Positions 8,681 to 16,265 of a stretch of DNA of 56,899 bases are shown one piece after another. Both the position numbers and the translations under genes were made by a program. The notes beneath the pieces are model-generated. The model saw only the letters and a list, made by a program, of their open reading frames with translations. It did no database searches and was not told the origin of the DNA. Source of the stretch: Bacilli bacterium (GTDB lineage Bacteria > Bacillota_I > Bacilli_A > RFN20 > CAG-826); assembly GCA_016302065.1 (NCBI GenBank), contig JAEDOI010000003.1, forward strand, positions 1 through 56,899, in the 5' to 3' direction. The stretch's first letter is position 1; each line of letters starts with the position of its first letter.

Positions 8681-9501
8681 TGAAACATTTTTTTGCGAAA
8701 TATAAGAAAAAAATATTGCAAATTGGCATTGTTTTTGCAGTTATAATCTGTCTTGCAGTTGCTATTTATTTTATTTTTGATTATTTTAATATTACAGATG
8801 TTGAAACATTAAAAAAAATTATTTCAGATTGTGGAGAATATAAGTATATTGTATTTTTAGTTCTTCAAGTTGTATTGACAGTTTTACTTTGTTTTATTCC
8901 AGCAAGCAATATGTCATTTATTGCTTTAGGTGTATTACTATTTGGTGCGAATTATAAAACTTTCTTACTTTGTTTTAGTGGTGTAATTATTTCAAGTATT
9001 GCGATGGATTTTCTTGGAAGATTTGGCCTAAAAAAAGTATTTGAAAAAATAATTGGAGCTGAAGATTTAGAAAAAGCTGAGAATCTTATTAATAAATATG
9101 GTAAAGGATATATCCCTTTATTTTATTTATTCCCTCTTTTTCCAGATGATGCAATTTGCTGTGTTGTTGGAAGTTTAAAAGTCAATTTTTGGTATCATTT
9201 ATTTTCTATCATTTTATGTAGAGGAGTAGGCGTTGCTACAATTGTTTTTGGTGTTGCCTTAATTCCTGAAGATGTGCAGAATTTTACTTCTACAGATCCA
9301 TGGGAATATATTCAAGTAATAACTGTTGCTGCTTTTTGGGTTATTGTGGCGTTTTATTTAGCAACAAAAGCCAACAAGTTTTTTGAAAAATATAAAGAAA
9401 AAAAGAATATTAATAAAAAAACTATTTCGAATATAAAGGGAAATAGGATTCGCCAAAATCAAAAGAAAAAAGGAAAAATGATTGTAAGAAAAAAGAAATA
9501 G
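8680..9501 (+). CDS. TVP38/TMEM64-family (SNARE-associated/DedA-like) membrane protein
   Basis: The 273-residue integral membrane protein has about six hydrophobic segments. The core 'FLLCFSGVIISSIAMDFLGRFG' with a later 'FPLFPDDAICCVVGSLKV' and 'FWYHLFSIILCRGVG' follows the TVP38/VTT-domain pattern: a re-entrant loop with an F-P-x-x-P-D type motif and an arginine-bearing helix. VTT proteins are implicated in lipid scrambling or flippase activity in other organisms; the role here is inferred from family only. The last 45 residues are a strongly basic cytoplasmic tail (KKNINKK..., NQKKKGK...). It is coupled to the upstream zinc-ribbon gene. Confidence 0.85.
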   Translation: MKHFFAKYKKKILQIGIVFAVIICLAVAIYFIFDYFNITDVETLKKIISDCGEYKYIVFLVLQVVLTVLLCFIPASNMSFIALGVLLFGANYKTFLLCFSGVIISSIAMDFLGRFGLKKVFEKIIGAEDLEKAENLINKYGKGYIPLFYLFPLFPDDAICCVVGSLKVNFWYHLFSIILCRGVGVATIVFGVALIPEDVQNFTSTDPWEYIQVITVAAFWVIVAFYLATKANKFFEKYKEKKNINKKTISNIKGNRIRQNQKKKGKMIVRKKK

Positions 9502-9651
9502 CATTTCATGACGTTTTAAAAAACACTATGAAATACCATCTCTTTTTAATTTCATAATATTTAATTTATTTAAAATAAATAAATATTTTTTTAAAATATT
9601 TATATTTTTGTGCTTATTTATTATAATAAAATAGTTGAAAGAGGTATCGTT

Positions 9652-10185
9652 ATGAAAAATATTGTAATCATTAATAGTTCACCAAGAAAAGATGGAAACA
9701 GCGAAATTTTAGCAAAATCTTTTGCTGATGGAGCAAAAGAAGCTGGAAATAATGTTGAATTTATTAACTTAAGAGATAAACGTATCAATTATTGCAGAGG
9801 TTGTTATGCTTGTAGACAACTTGGAAAATGTTTCCAAGACGATGATATGAATGATATAGTTAAAAAAATTGTAAAAGCAGATGTTATTTTATTTTCTACA
9901 CCAGTTTATTTTTATACGATGAATGGTCAAATGAAAGTATTCATCGATAGATGTGTACAAAAATATACGAAAATTCATGCTGATATTTATATTTTTGTTA
10001 GTGGTGGAGATACCGAAAAGAGTCATTTGAAACTTGCTGTTGAAAGTATTAGAGGCTTAACAAGAGATTGTTTTGAAGGGTGTGAAGAAAAAGGATGTAT
10101 TATATCAAGTGGTGTAACCGAAATGGGTGATGTTTCGAATAAAGAGGTTATGACTGAAGCATTCTATATGGGTAAAAACGCTTAA
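9652..10185 (+). CDS. NAD(P)H-dependent FMN reductase, flavodoxin-like fold
   Basis: The 177-residue protein has the flavodoxin-like phosphate loop 'INSSPRKDGNSEIL' at residues 6-19, a CxxC pair in 'CRGCYACRQLGKC' (about 44-56) and the flavin-contacting 'FSTPVYFYTMNGQMKVFIDRC'. This matches the iron-sulfur-flavoprotein-like or NADPH-FMN reductase group; the extra cysteines could hold a cluster or a redox-active pair. I choose ATG 9652 because GAGGT lies directly upstream; an in-frame GTG at 9610 has no site. It has its own TATAAT at 9622-9627 and is followed 17 bases later by a DUF1836 gene. Confidence 0.87.
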   Translation: MKNIVIINSSPRKDGNSEILAKSFADGAKEAGNNVEFINLRDKRINYCRGCYACRQLGKCFQDDDMNDIVKKIVKADVILFSTPVYFYTMNGQMKVFIDRCVQKYTKIHADIYIFVSGGDTEKSHLKLAVESIRGLTRDCFEGCEEKGCIISSGVTEMGDVSNKEVMTEAFYMGKNA

Positions 10186-10202
10186 TAACTTGAGGAACTT
10201 TT

Positions 10203-10880
10203 ATGCCAGATGATTTTAAAGAATTAATTAAATATATTAAAAGTTTAGATGGTTATAAACTTCCAGAATATAAAGATTTGCCTCAAATTCCCTTATATAT
10301 GGAACAAGTTGTTAGTTATGTAAACGATACTTTAAATAATATTTATAAAAATAATGAAAATGTTATTACGCCTTTTATGGTTAATAACTATGTTAAAGCT
10401 AAAATGATTAATGCCCCTAAAAAGAAAAAATATGACACAAATCATGTCGGCTATTTATTAAGCATTGGGTTATTAAAAAATGTTGTTTCAATGAGAGATT
10501 TAGCTGGAATTATTGAAATTGATAAAACATTTACTGATAATAAAGAGCAATTATACGATGTATTTAAAGAAATGCATGATGAAGTTTTAAAAAATCAAGC
10601 TCATAGAGTTAAAGCTCGACTTGATGCAATTGATAGGGGAAAAAATAAGTATAAAAAGAATAAAGATTTAGAAGACAGACTCAATTTAACCTATGTTGCT
10701 TTAAGGCTTTATATTGAATCTGAAACTTCAAAATTAATTGCTGATGCCATTATGAATAAACTTTCAAAAATGGTTTTGCCAAAAGAAGTGTTTAAAGAAT
10801 CTAAAAAAGAAGTTAAATATCAAAATAAGAAACTAGGTAAAGAAGCTAGTAAAATAGGATCGTCGAGGAAAATAAAATGA
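10203..10880 (+). CDS. DUF1836 domain protein, putative regulator
   Basis: The 225-residue protein contains a DUF1836 domain. 'LPQIPLYMEQVVSYVNDTL' and 'ITPFMVNNYVKAKMINAPKKKKY' (about residues 28-78) are followed by 'LKNVVSMRDLAGII'. The family has a MerR-like winged-helix outline in which the 'MVNNYVKAK' segment would be the recognition helix; target genes are unknown. The C-terminal 60 residues are lysine-rich. GAGGAA precedes the ATG, and the TGA stop overlaps the galE ATG by four bases, so DUF1836 and galE are co-translated. Confidence 0.8.
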   Translation: MPDDFKELIKYIKSLDGYKLPEYKDLPQIPLYMEQVVSYVNDTLNNIYKNNENVITPFMVNNYVKAKMINAPKKKKYDTNHVGYLLSIGLLKNVVSMRDLAGIIEIDKTFTDNKEQLYDVFKEMHDEVLKNQAHRVKARLDAIDRGKNKYKKNKDLEDRLNLTYVALRLYIESETSKLIADAIMNKLSKMVLPKEVFKESKKEVKYQNKKLGKEASKIGSSRKIK

Positions 10881-11893
10881 AAGTATTAGTTACTGGTGGA
10901 CTTGGATTTATTGGTTCACATACTGTTGTTCAATTATTAGAAAATGGAATGGAAATCGTTATTGTTGATAATCTTTATAATTCTAAAATTGATGTTCTTG
11001 ATAGAATTGAAGAAATTACACATATTAAACCTAAGTTTTATAATGAGGATGTTACAAACTTGGATGGTATGGATAAGATTTTTAAAGAAGAAAAATTTGA
11101 TGCTATAATTCATTTTGCTGGATATAAAGCAGTTGGCGAGTCCTGTGTAAAACCATTAATGTATTATAGAAATAATTTGGATTCTACATTAACTTTACTT
11201 GAATTAATGGAAAAATATCATGTAAATAATATGGTTTTTTCTTCTTCTGCAACAATTTATGGTCTTCCTGATAGTGTTCCACTTACTGAAAGTTCACCAA
11301 GAAAAGAAGCAACTTCTCCATATGGAGAAACTAAAGTTATGATTGAAAGAATCTTAGAAGATGTTAGTAAAGTTCATAAAGAATTCAACATCGCAATTTT
11401 AAGATATTTTAATCCAATAGGAGCTCATAAATCTCATCTTTTGGGTGAAGATCCTAATGGTTTGCCAAATAATTTATTACCATATATTAATAAAGTTGCT
11501 GTTGGTTTATTGCCTTTTGTAAATGTGTATGGTGATGATTATGATACAGTTGATGGTACTGGAGTAAGAGATTATATTCATGTTGTTGATTTAGCAAAAG
11601 GTCACTTACTTGCTTTAAATAAACTTCAAAAAAATTGTGGATTATTTATTTGTAATTTAGGAACTGGAAAAGGAACATCTGTTCTTGAAATAATTCATGA
11701 TTTTGAAATTGCTACAGGAGTTAAGATCCCTTATAAAATAGGACCAAGACGTCCAGGAGATATTGCTACAAACTTTGCTTCGACTGATTTAGCTAAAAAA
11801 GAGCTAGGATTTACATGTGATTTTACTGTTTTAGATGCGTGTAAAGATGGATATGAATTTCAATTAGCTGAAGAAAAAAGAAGAGCAAAATAA
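10877..11893 (+). CDS. galE: UDP-glucose 4-epimerase
   Basis: The 338-residue short-chain dehydrogenase/reductase interconverts UDP-galactose and UDP-glucose. The NAD-binding 'GGLGFIG' is at 7-13, the catalytic S124 lies in 'FSSSATIYG', and Y149 and K153 form the YxxxK motif in 'SPYGETK'. 'RYFNPIGAH' and 'GVRDYIHVVDLA' are further galE signatures. It is translationally coupled to the DUF1836 protein and followed four bases after its stop by tRNA-Gln. Together with galM and galK it implies galactose use or UDP-galactose supply for surface glycans. Confidence 0.95.
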   Translation: MKVLVTGGLGFIGSHTVVQLLENGMEIVIVDNLYNSKIDVLDRIEEITHIKPKFYNEDVTNLDGMDKIFKEEKFDAIIHFAGYKAVGESCVKPLMYYRNNLDSTLTLLELMEKYHVNNMVFSSSATIYGLPDSVPLTESSPRKEATSPYGETKVMIERILEDVSKVHKEFNIAILRYFNPIGAHKSHLLGEDPNGLPNNLLPYINKVAVGLLPFVNVYGDDYDTVDGTGVRDYIHVVDLAKGHLLALNKLQKNCGLFICNLGTGKGTSVLEIIHDFEIATGVKIPYKIGPRRPGDIATNFASTDLAKKELGFTCDFTVLDACKDGYEFQLAEEKRRAK

Positions 11894-11897
11894 CATT

Positions 11898-11973
11898 TGG
11901 AGCGTAGACAAGTGGTAAAGTCATAGGTCTCTGAAACCTACATACGATGGTTCGAATCCATCCGCTCCAGCCA
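11898..11973 (+). tRNA. tRNA-Gln (anticodon CUG)
   Basis: All arms fold: acceptor TGGAGCG/CGCTCCA, D arm GAC...GTC, anticodon stem TAGGT/ACCTA with loop CTCTGAA (anticodon CTG at 11931-11933), T arm GATGG-TTCGAAT-CCATC, discriminator G and encoded CCA. The 5' U of the acceptor stem is typical of tRNA-Gln. A terminator follows. Because a complete gatCAB is present, this tRNA could be charged via Glu-tRNA(Gln) amidation; no GlnRS gene is visible in the window. Confidence 0.95.
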
Positions 11974-11987
11974 AAAATGTTAACTAA

Positions 11988-12018
11988 TAACTTCAACATG
12001 TTTATGTTGAAGTTTTTG
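11988..12018 (+). terminator. Rho-independent terminator after tRNA-Gln
   Basis: AACTTCAACAT (11989-11999) pairs perfectly with ATGTTGAAGTT (12004-12014) around a GTTT loop, followed by TTT. It ends the galE-tRNA transcript shortly before the next gene at 12051. Confidence 0.88.
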
Positions 12019-12050
12019 TTTGTAAGAAATGTAAAGCAAAATATATAGAA

Positions 12051-13874
12051 ATGAAACAATTTAAAGTATATAATACTTTAAGTATGAATTTATCAAATGT
12101 CTTTATAGGTTTAACAGAGAATCATAAATTAGGATTAGCAATCTTAATTATTGTGTTTTTATTTTCCATGGTAGTTTTTGCTATTATTTATGGTGTTTTA
12201 TTAAGAAAAAAGAATTTGATGACTGAAAAGAAACGCCTCGAGAATTCTAATATTTTTTGTAATTGTATTTTAAATTTAAGAACACAAACTGTTAAAATCA
12301 TTAAATTAAATAACTTAGATGATATTCAAACAATCCCTTTTTTGGACTTTTTAACTAATTTTTCTGTAAAAGAGCAAAATGATTTGAAATTATGGTTTGA
12401 GTCTTTAGTAGTTGAAAAAGATCCTTGTGAGAATAAGAAAGTTTTTTTAGCAACAGAAGTTATTTACTCAACAAATAAGAAAAACATTAAATATGAAAAA
12501 ACTACTTTGACTGTTAATCAAATTGATAGAGCTGCAAATGTCATATATTTTATAAAAGAGCCTCAAAAATACATTCCTTGTCAAATAAAAAATAAGAAGT
12601 TATTAAAAAACAAAAGAAATAACGAGATTTTTTTAAATTATAGTCAAATAAAAACCTTGTTTGAGTCAAACGAATTAAAGAAGGGATCTTGTTATTTTAT
12701 TAAGCTTATTAGTAAAAATGATACTTTTTGTTCATTTAACGAAAAGTATATTTTTTATAAAATTATGAATAATTTCTTCAAATATTATGAAGAAAGCAAC
12801 ATTTATGTCTTGTTTAATGAAGAAAACCCCTTAGATATTTTAATTTTTGATTCTAAAGGTTATACCGAATATCAATTAGCAAATAGAGTTGCTAATATTT
12901 ATAACAAAATTCAAAGAATGTGTGACGTTGATGGCTTTTCGAGATTTTTCTCAATAGTTGCAATTTCTACAAAGTGCGAGGATTTGCCACACGAATTTGA
13001 TAAGTCTTATGGTTTAATTAATAAATATTGTTCAAGTATGATTGAAGAAAAGAAATGTGTTGAATATTTAAATGCTAAATCTAATGATTTTAAAGCATTG
13101 CAAGACACATATAGCAACGAAGTTTCCTACATAATTAATAATGGTTTGGTTAATATTTATTTTGACCCTGTTATTAAAATTACTCCAAAAAGAGTAACAA
13201 TTTTTGGCTATAATTATACTCCTATTTTATCAGGGGATTCTAAATTTGTTGATTTTGAAGAATTTAAAAAATATGCTAATAAATTTGATTATCGTAAAGA
13301 ATGCTATAGTTTTGTAATTAGAAAAACCATTAGCAATTTTATTAATCAAAAAAATAATGCATCATATAGGTTATTTTCACTAATTGATCTTCAAGACGTT
13401 CCTTATGCAAATAGGTTATTTCCTCATATAAGCGATTTAAAAGATTGTAACTTAATTCTTACATTTAAAAATAATGAATTTATTGATAACGAAAACGATG
13501 AGGAGTATATTCACGTTATTAAAAATGCTCAAACAAAAGGATATGATTGTGCTCTTTATAGAAATATTAATGACTATGATCTAAAAGAATCAACATATAA
13601 ATTATTTAATTATTTCTTGTTTAATCTAGAAAACTATAAAGAATTAAAATCTAACAGTAGAGAATTTGTTAAAGTTCATTGTTTATTAGAAAAATTTGTT
13701 AAATTTAATAAACCAATTATATGTGTAAATGTTTATAATTGGGCAGTGATGGAACTTTTAATAAAATGTGGAATCACTTATTTTTCAAGCCCGAATGTGT
13801 TCTCATCATCGACGCTTTTATCGCCGTTAGATAAAAAAACATTAAGAAAATTTAATAGTATTGTAAAGGAGTAA
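12051..13874 (+). CDS. Membrane protein with degenerate GGDEF/EAL-like architecture
   Basis: The 607-residue protein has an N-terminal helix (about 28-50), a middle alpha/beta region (about 190-330) and a C-terminal region (about 355-600) that resemble a decayed diguanylate cyclase/phosphodiesterase tandem. 'IINNGLVNIYFDPVIKI' matches the start of EAL domains, but the position of the EAL glutamate reads 'IFGYNYTP'. Near the end 'LLIKCGITYFSSPNVF' takes the place of the usual G-x-D-x-x-Q-G-Y-x-F segment. No GG[DE]EF motif is found. If the homology is right, it is catalytically dead and could be a binding or scaffold protein. It starts the run that includes proS, four bases downstream. No clear ribosome binding site precedes the ATG, so an internal start (for example at codon 13) is possible. 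Confidence 0.5.
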   Translation: MKQFKVYNTLSMNLSNVFIGLTENHKLGLAILIIVFLFSMVVFAIIYGVLLRKKNLMTEKKRLENSNIFCNCILNLRTQTVKIIKLNNLDDIQTIPFLDFLTNFSVKEQNDLKLWFESLVVEKDPCENKKVFLATEVIYSTNKKNIKYEKTTLTVNQIDRAANVIYFIKEPQKYIPCQIKNKKLLKNKRNNEIFLNYSQIKTLFESNELKKGSCYFIKLISKNDTFCSFNEKYIFYKIMNNFFKYYEESNIYVLFNEENPLDILIFDSKGYTEYQLANRVANIYNKIQRMCDVDGFSRFFSIVAISTKCEDLPHEFDKSYGLINKYCSSMIEEKKCVEYLNAKSNDFKALQDTYSNEVSYIINNGLVNIYFDPVIKITPKRVTIFGYNYTPILSGDSKFVDFEEFKKYANKFDYRKECYSFVIRKTISNFINQKNNASYRLFSLIDLQDVPYANRLFPHISDLKDCNLILTFKNNEFIDNENDEEYIHVIKNAQTKGYDCALYRNINDYDLKESTYKLFNYFLFNLENYKELKSNSREFVKVHCLLEKFVKFNKPIICVNVYNWAVMELLIKCGITYFSSPNVFSSSTLLSPLDKKTLRKFNSIVKE

Positions 13875-13878
13875 AAAA

Positions 13879-15306
13879 ATGGATATTAAAAATAAATCAA
13901 TTACATCAAGAGATGAAGATTTCGCTCAATGGTATACCGATGTTTGTAAAAAAGCTGAATTAATGGATTATTCAGAGGTCAAAGGTTTTATTATATATAG
14001 ACCTTATGGATATGCTATTTGGGAACAAATTCAAAATTATTTAAATAAAGAATTTAAAAAGACAGGTCATGAGAATGTTTATCTTCCTTTAGTTATCAAT
14101 GAATCTTTATTTCAAAAAGAAAAAGATCATATTTCAGGATTTGCTCCTGAATGTTTGGTGGCTACTATTGGTGGAACTGAAAAATTAGAAGATAGATTAA
14201 TTATTAGACCTACAAGTGAATGTTTATTCACAGAACATTATAAACACATTATTTCAAGTTATAGAGATTTACCAAAACTTTATAATCAATGGTGTTCGGT
14301 TGTTAGATGGGAAAAAACAACTAGACCATTTTTAAGAGGAAGTGAATTTTTATGGCAAGAAGGACATACAATGCATGCAAGTGAAGAAGAAGCTAGACAT
14401 GAAGCTATTCAAATGCTTGATATTTATGACAAAATGGGAAGAGACCTTTTAGCAATACCATTTGTCAAAGGTAGAAAAACTGAAAAAGAAAAGTTTGCCG
14501 GAGCTAGAGAAACATATTCTATCGAAGCTTTAATGCATGATGGAAAGGCACTTCAATCTGGAACTACACATTATTTTGGTCAAGATTTTGCTAAAGCATT
14601 TGGTGTCCAATATTTAGATAAAGATGGAAAAATTAAAACTCCTCACCAAACAAGTTGGGGAGTTTCAACAAGATTAATTGGATCAATCATTATGGTTCAT
14701 GGAGATGATAATGGACTTGTATTACCTCCTTTTGTTGCTCCAATCCAAACAGTTATTATTCCAATTCAAATGCAAAAAGAAGGCGTTTTAGAAAAAGCAA
14801 GAGAATTAAAAAATCTTTTAGAAAGTAATGATATTCGAGTTAAATTAGATGAAAGCGATAAAACTCCAGGGTGGAAATTTTCTGAATATGAAATGAAAGG
14901 TGTACCTTTAAGAATTGAAGTTGGACCAAGAGATTTACAAAATGGTGTAGTAACTATTTGCAAACGTAATGATGGAAAGAAAGAGACATTAAAGTTTGAT
15001 GATGTTCTTTCTGAAGTGAAACGTTTATTAAAAGTAATTCATGAAGAGATGTATCAAGCGGCAGTTTTAAATTTGAGTAAAAATATTAAAGAAGCACATA
15101 ATTTGGCCGAATTAGAAGCTATAGTTTCAAAAGGCGGTTATGCAAAAGTCATGTGGTGTGGAGAAAGAGCTTGTGAAGATAAAGTTAAAGAAATGTTTAA
15201 TGCAACTTCTAGATGCATGCCATTTGCTCAAGTAAAAATTGATGATAAATGTGCTATTTGTGGAAAGGAAGCTAAATATTTAGTGTTGTTTGCTAAGGCT
15301 TATTAA
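13879..15306 (+). CDS. proS: Prolyl-tRNA synthetase, archaeal/eukaryotic type
   Basis: The 475-residue class II synthetase charges tRNA-Pro. Motif 2 is seen in 'WCSVVRWEKTTRPFLRGSEFLWQEGHT' (about 140-165, split here by reading only its core) and motif 3 in 'GSIIMVHGDDNGLVLPP'. It lacks the long editing insertion of bacterial ProRS. It carries the C-terminal zinc-type domain of the short archaeal-like form, with cysteines in 'MWCGERACEDK', 'SRCMPF' and 'CAICGKEA'. This form is common in Mycoplasma relatives and some Clostridia. A GGAG site precedes the ATG. It sits between the EAL-like protein and the alpha/beta hydrolase with 2-4 base gaps. Confidence 0.95.
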   Translation: MDIKNKSITSRDEDFAQWYTDVCKKAELMDYSEVKGFIIYRPYGYAIWEQIQNYLNKEFKKTGHENVYLPLVINESLFQKEKDHISGFAPECLVATIGGTEKLEDRLIIRPTSECLFTEHYKHIISSYRDLPKLYNQWCSVVRWEKTTRPFLRGSEFLWQEGHTMHASEEEARHEAIQMLDIYDKMGRDLLAIPFVKGRKTEKEKFAGARETYSIEALMHDGKALQSGTTHYFGQDFAKAFGVQYLDKDGKIKTPHQTSWGVSTRLIGSIIMVHGDDNGLVLPPFVAPIQTVIIPIQMQKEGVLEKARELKNLLESNDIRVKLDESDKTPGWKFSEYEMKGVPLRIEVGPRDLQNGVVTICKRNDGKKETLKFDDVLSEVKRLLKVIHEEMYQAAVLNLSKNIKEAHNLAELEAIVSKGGYAKVMWCGERACEDKVKEMFNATSRCMPFAQVKIDDKCAICGKEAKYLVLFAKAY

Positions 15307-15308
15307 AT

Positions 15309-16253
15309 ATGGGAACAACTGAATTAATATTAGTTATAATTTTTAGTATTATAGGTTGCTTAGGCTTGCTACTTTTAATATTTACAATTGTGATATCTTA
15401 TGTCTTTTTTAAAATAGGATTTAAAAGGAAAAACGTAAATGAATATACTTCAATTATTTACGACGCTCCAAAAGAAATTTATCATTGGTTTGAAAGATGT
15501 TCTTCTTTAGATGTAACTATTAATACATTTGATGGTATAAAATTAACAGCAAAATATGTAAAAAATCCTAATTCCAATCACTTATATTTTTTAACAATTC
15601 ATGGGTACCATGGAATGTTTATTTCTCGTATGCCGATTGCAAAAGCTGTTTTTGACAAATATAATGCAAATGTTATAGCAATTAATCAAAGAGGACATTA
15701 CACAAGCGAAGGAAAATATAATTCTTTAGGATATTTAGAAAGTAAAGATTTACAATATTGGATTAATTACATTATTGAAAATGATAAAGATGCTCGAATT
15801 ATTCTTGATGGAGTTTCAATGGGTGCTACAACTATTATGTATCGATTAAATGAAATTTCATCAACTCATGTTCTTGGTGCAATCTGTGATTGTGGATTTT
15901 ATTCTTTTTATGATGAAATTCTAAAAGATTATAAAAAATTTAATAATGTACTATTCCCATTTTCAAAAGCCTTTTTAAAAATATTTTATAAAATAAGATA
16001 TAAAGTTGATTTAGGAAGCTTAAATTGCTTTAAAGGGTTAAGTGAATCGCAAATTCCAATATTATTAATACATGCTAAAGATGATCCTGTTGTTCCATAT
16101 AGCGACCACGAAAAAGAATGTGAAGTATTTAATAAAAATACAAAAATTAACATTTTACGTTTTGAAGATGGCGGACACGCTCGAACCTTTTATCGTCATA
16201 ATGATGAATATGTAGCTTCATTAACAAAATTTATTAATGAAATTATAAAATAA
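15309..16253 (+). CDS. Membrane-anchored alpha/beta hydrolase
   Basis: The 314-residue protein has one N-terminal transmembrane helix (about 5-34) followed by an alpha/beta hydrolase fold. Features include the oxyanion strand 'LTIHGYHG' (about 94-101), nucleophile elbow 'DGVSMGAT' (S about 172), acid 'HAKDDPVVPY' and catalytic histidine in 'DGGHART'. The pattern resembles the YqkD/BAAT-like serine hydrolases of Bacillota with unknown substrates. The active site would lie on whichever side the helix places it; by the positive-inside rule (basic 'KIGFKRKN' after the helix) it is probably cytoplasmic. It begins two bases after proS. Confidence 0.85.
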   Translation: MGTTELILVIIFSIIGCLGLLLLIFTIVISYVFFKIGFKRKNVNEYTSIIYDAPKEIYHWFERCSSLDVTINTFDGIKLTAKYVKNPNSNHLYFLTIHGYHGMFISRMPIAKAVFDKYNANVIAINQRGHYTSEGKYNSLGYLESKDLQYWINYIIENDKDARIILDGVSMGATTIMYRLNEISSTHVLGAICDCGFYSFYDEILKDYKKFNNVLFPFSKAFLKIFYKIRYKVDLGSLNCFKGLSESQIPILLIHAKDDPVVPYSDHEKECEVFNKNTKINILRFEDGGHARTFYRHNDEYVASLTKFINEIIK

Positions 16254-16265
16254 TGGAGAAAAACT

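Noticed and set aside
9503..9534. ATTTCAT...ATGAAAT inverted repeat after the VTT-domain gene, possible terminator
   Set aside because: The stem is interrupted, and the T run (9541-9546) is separated from it; too weak to call.
11823..12059. 78-codon open frame on the minus strand across the end of galE, tRNA-Gln and its terminator
   Set aside because: It runs through a perfectly folded tRNA and a terminator, has no ribosome binding site, and shows no coding character.
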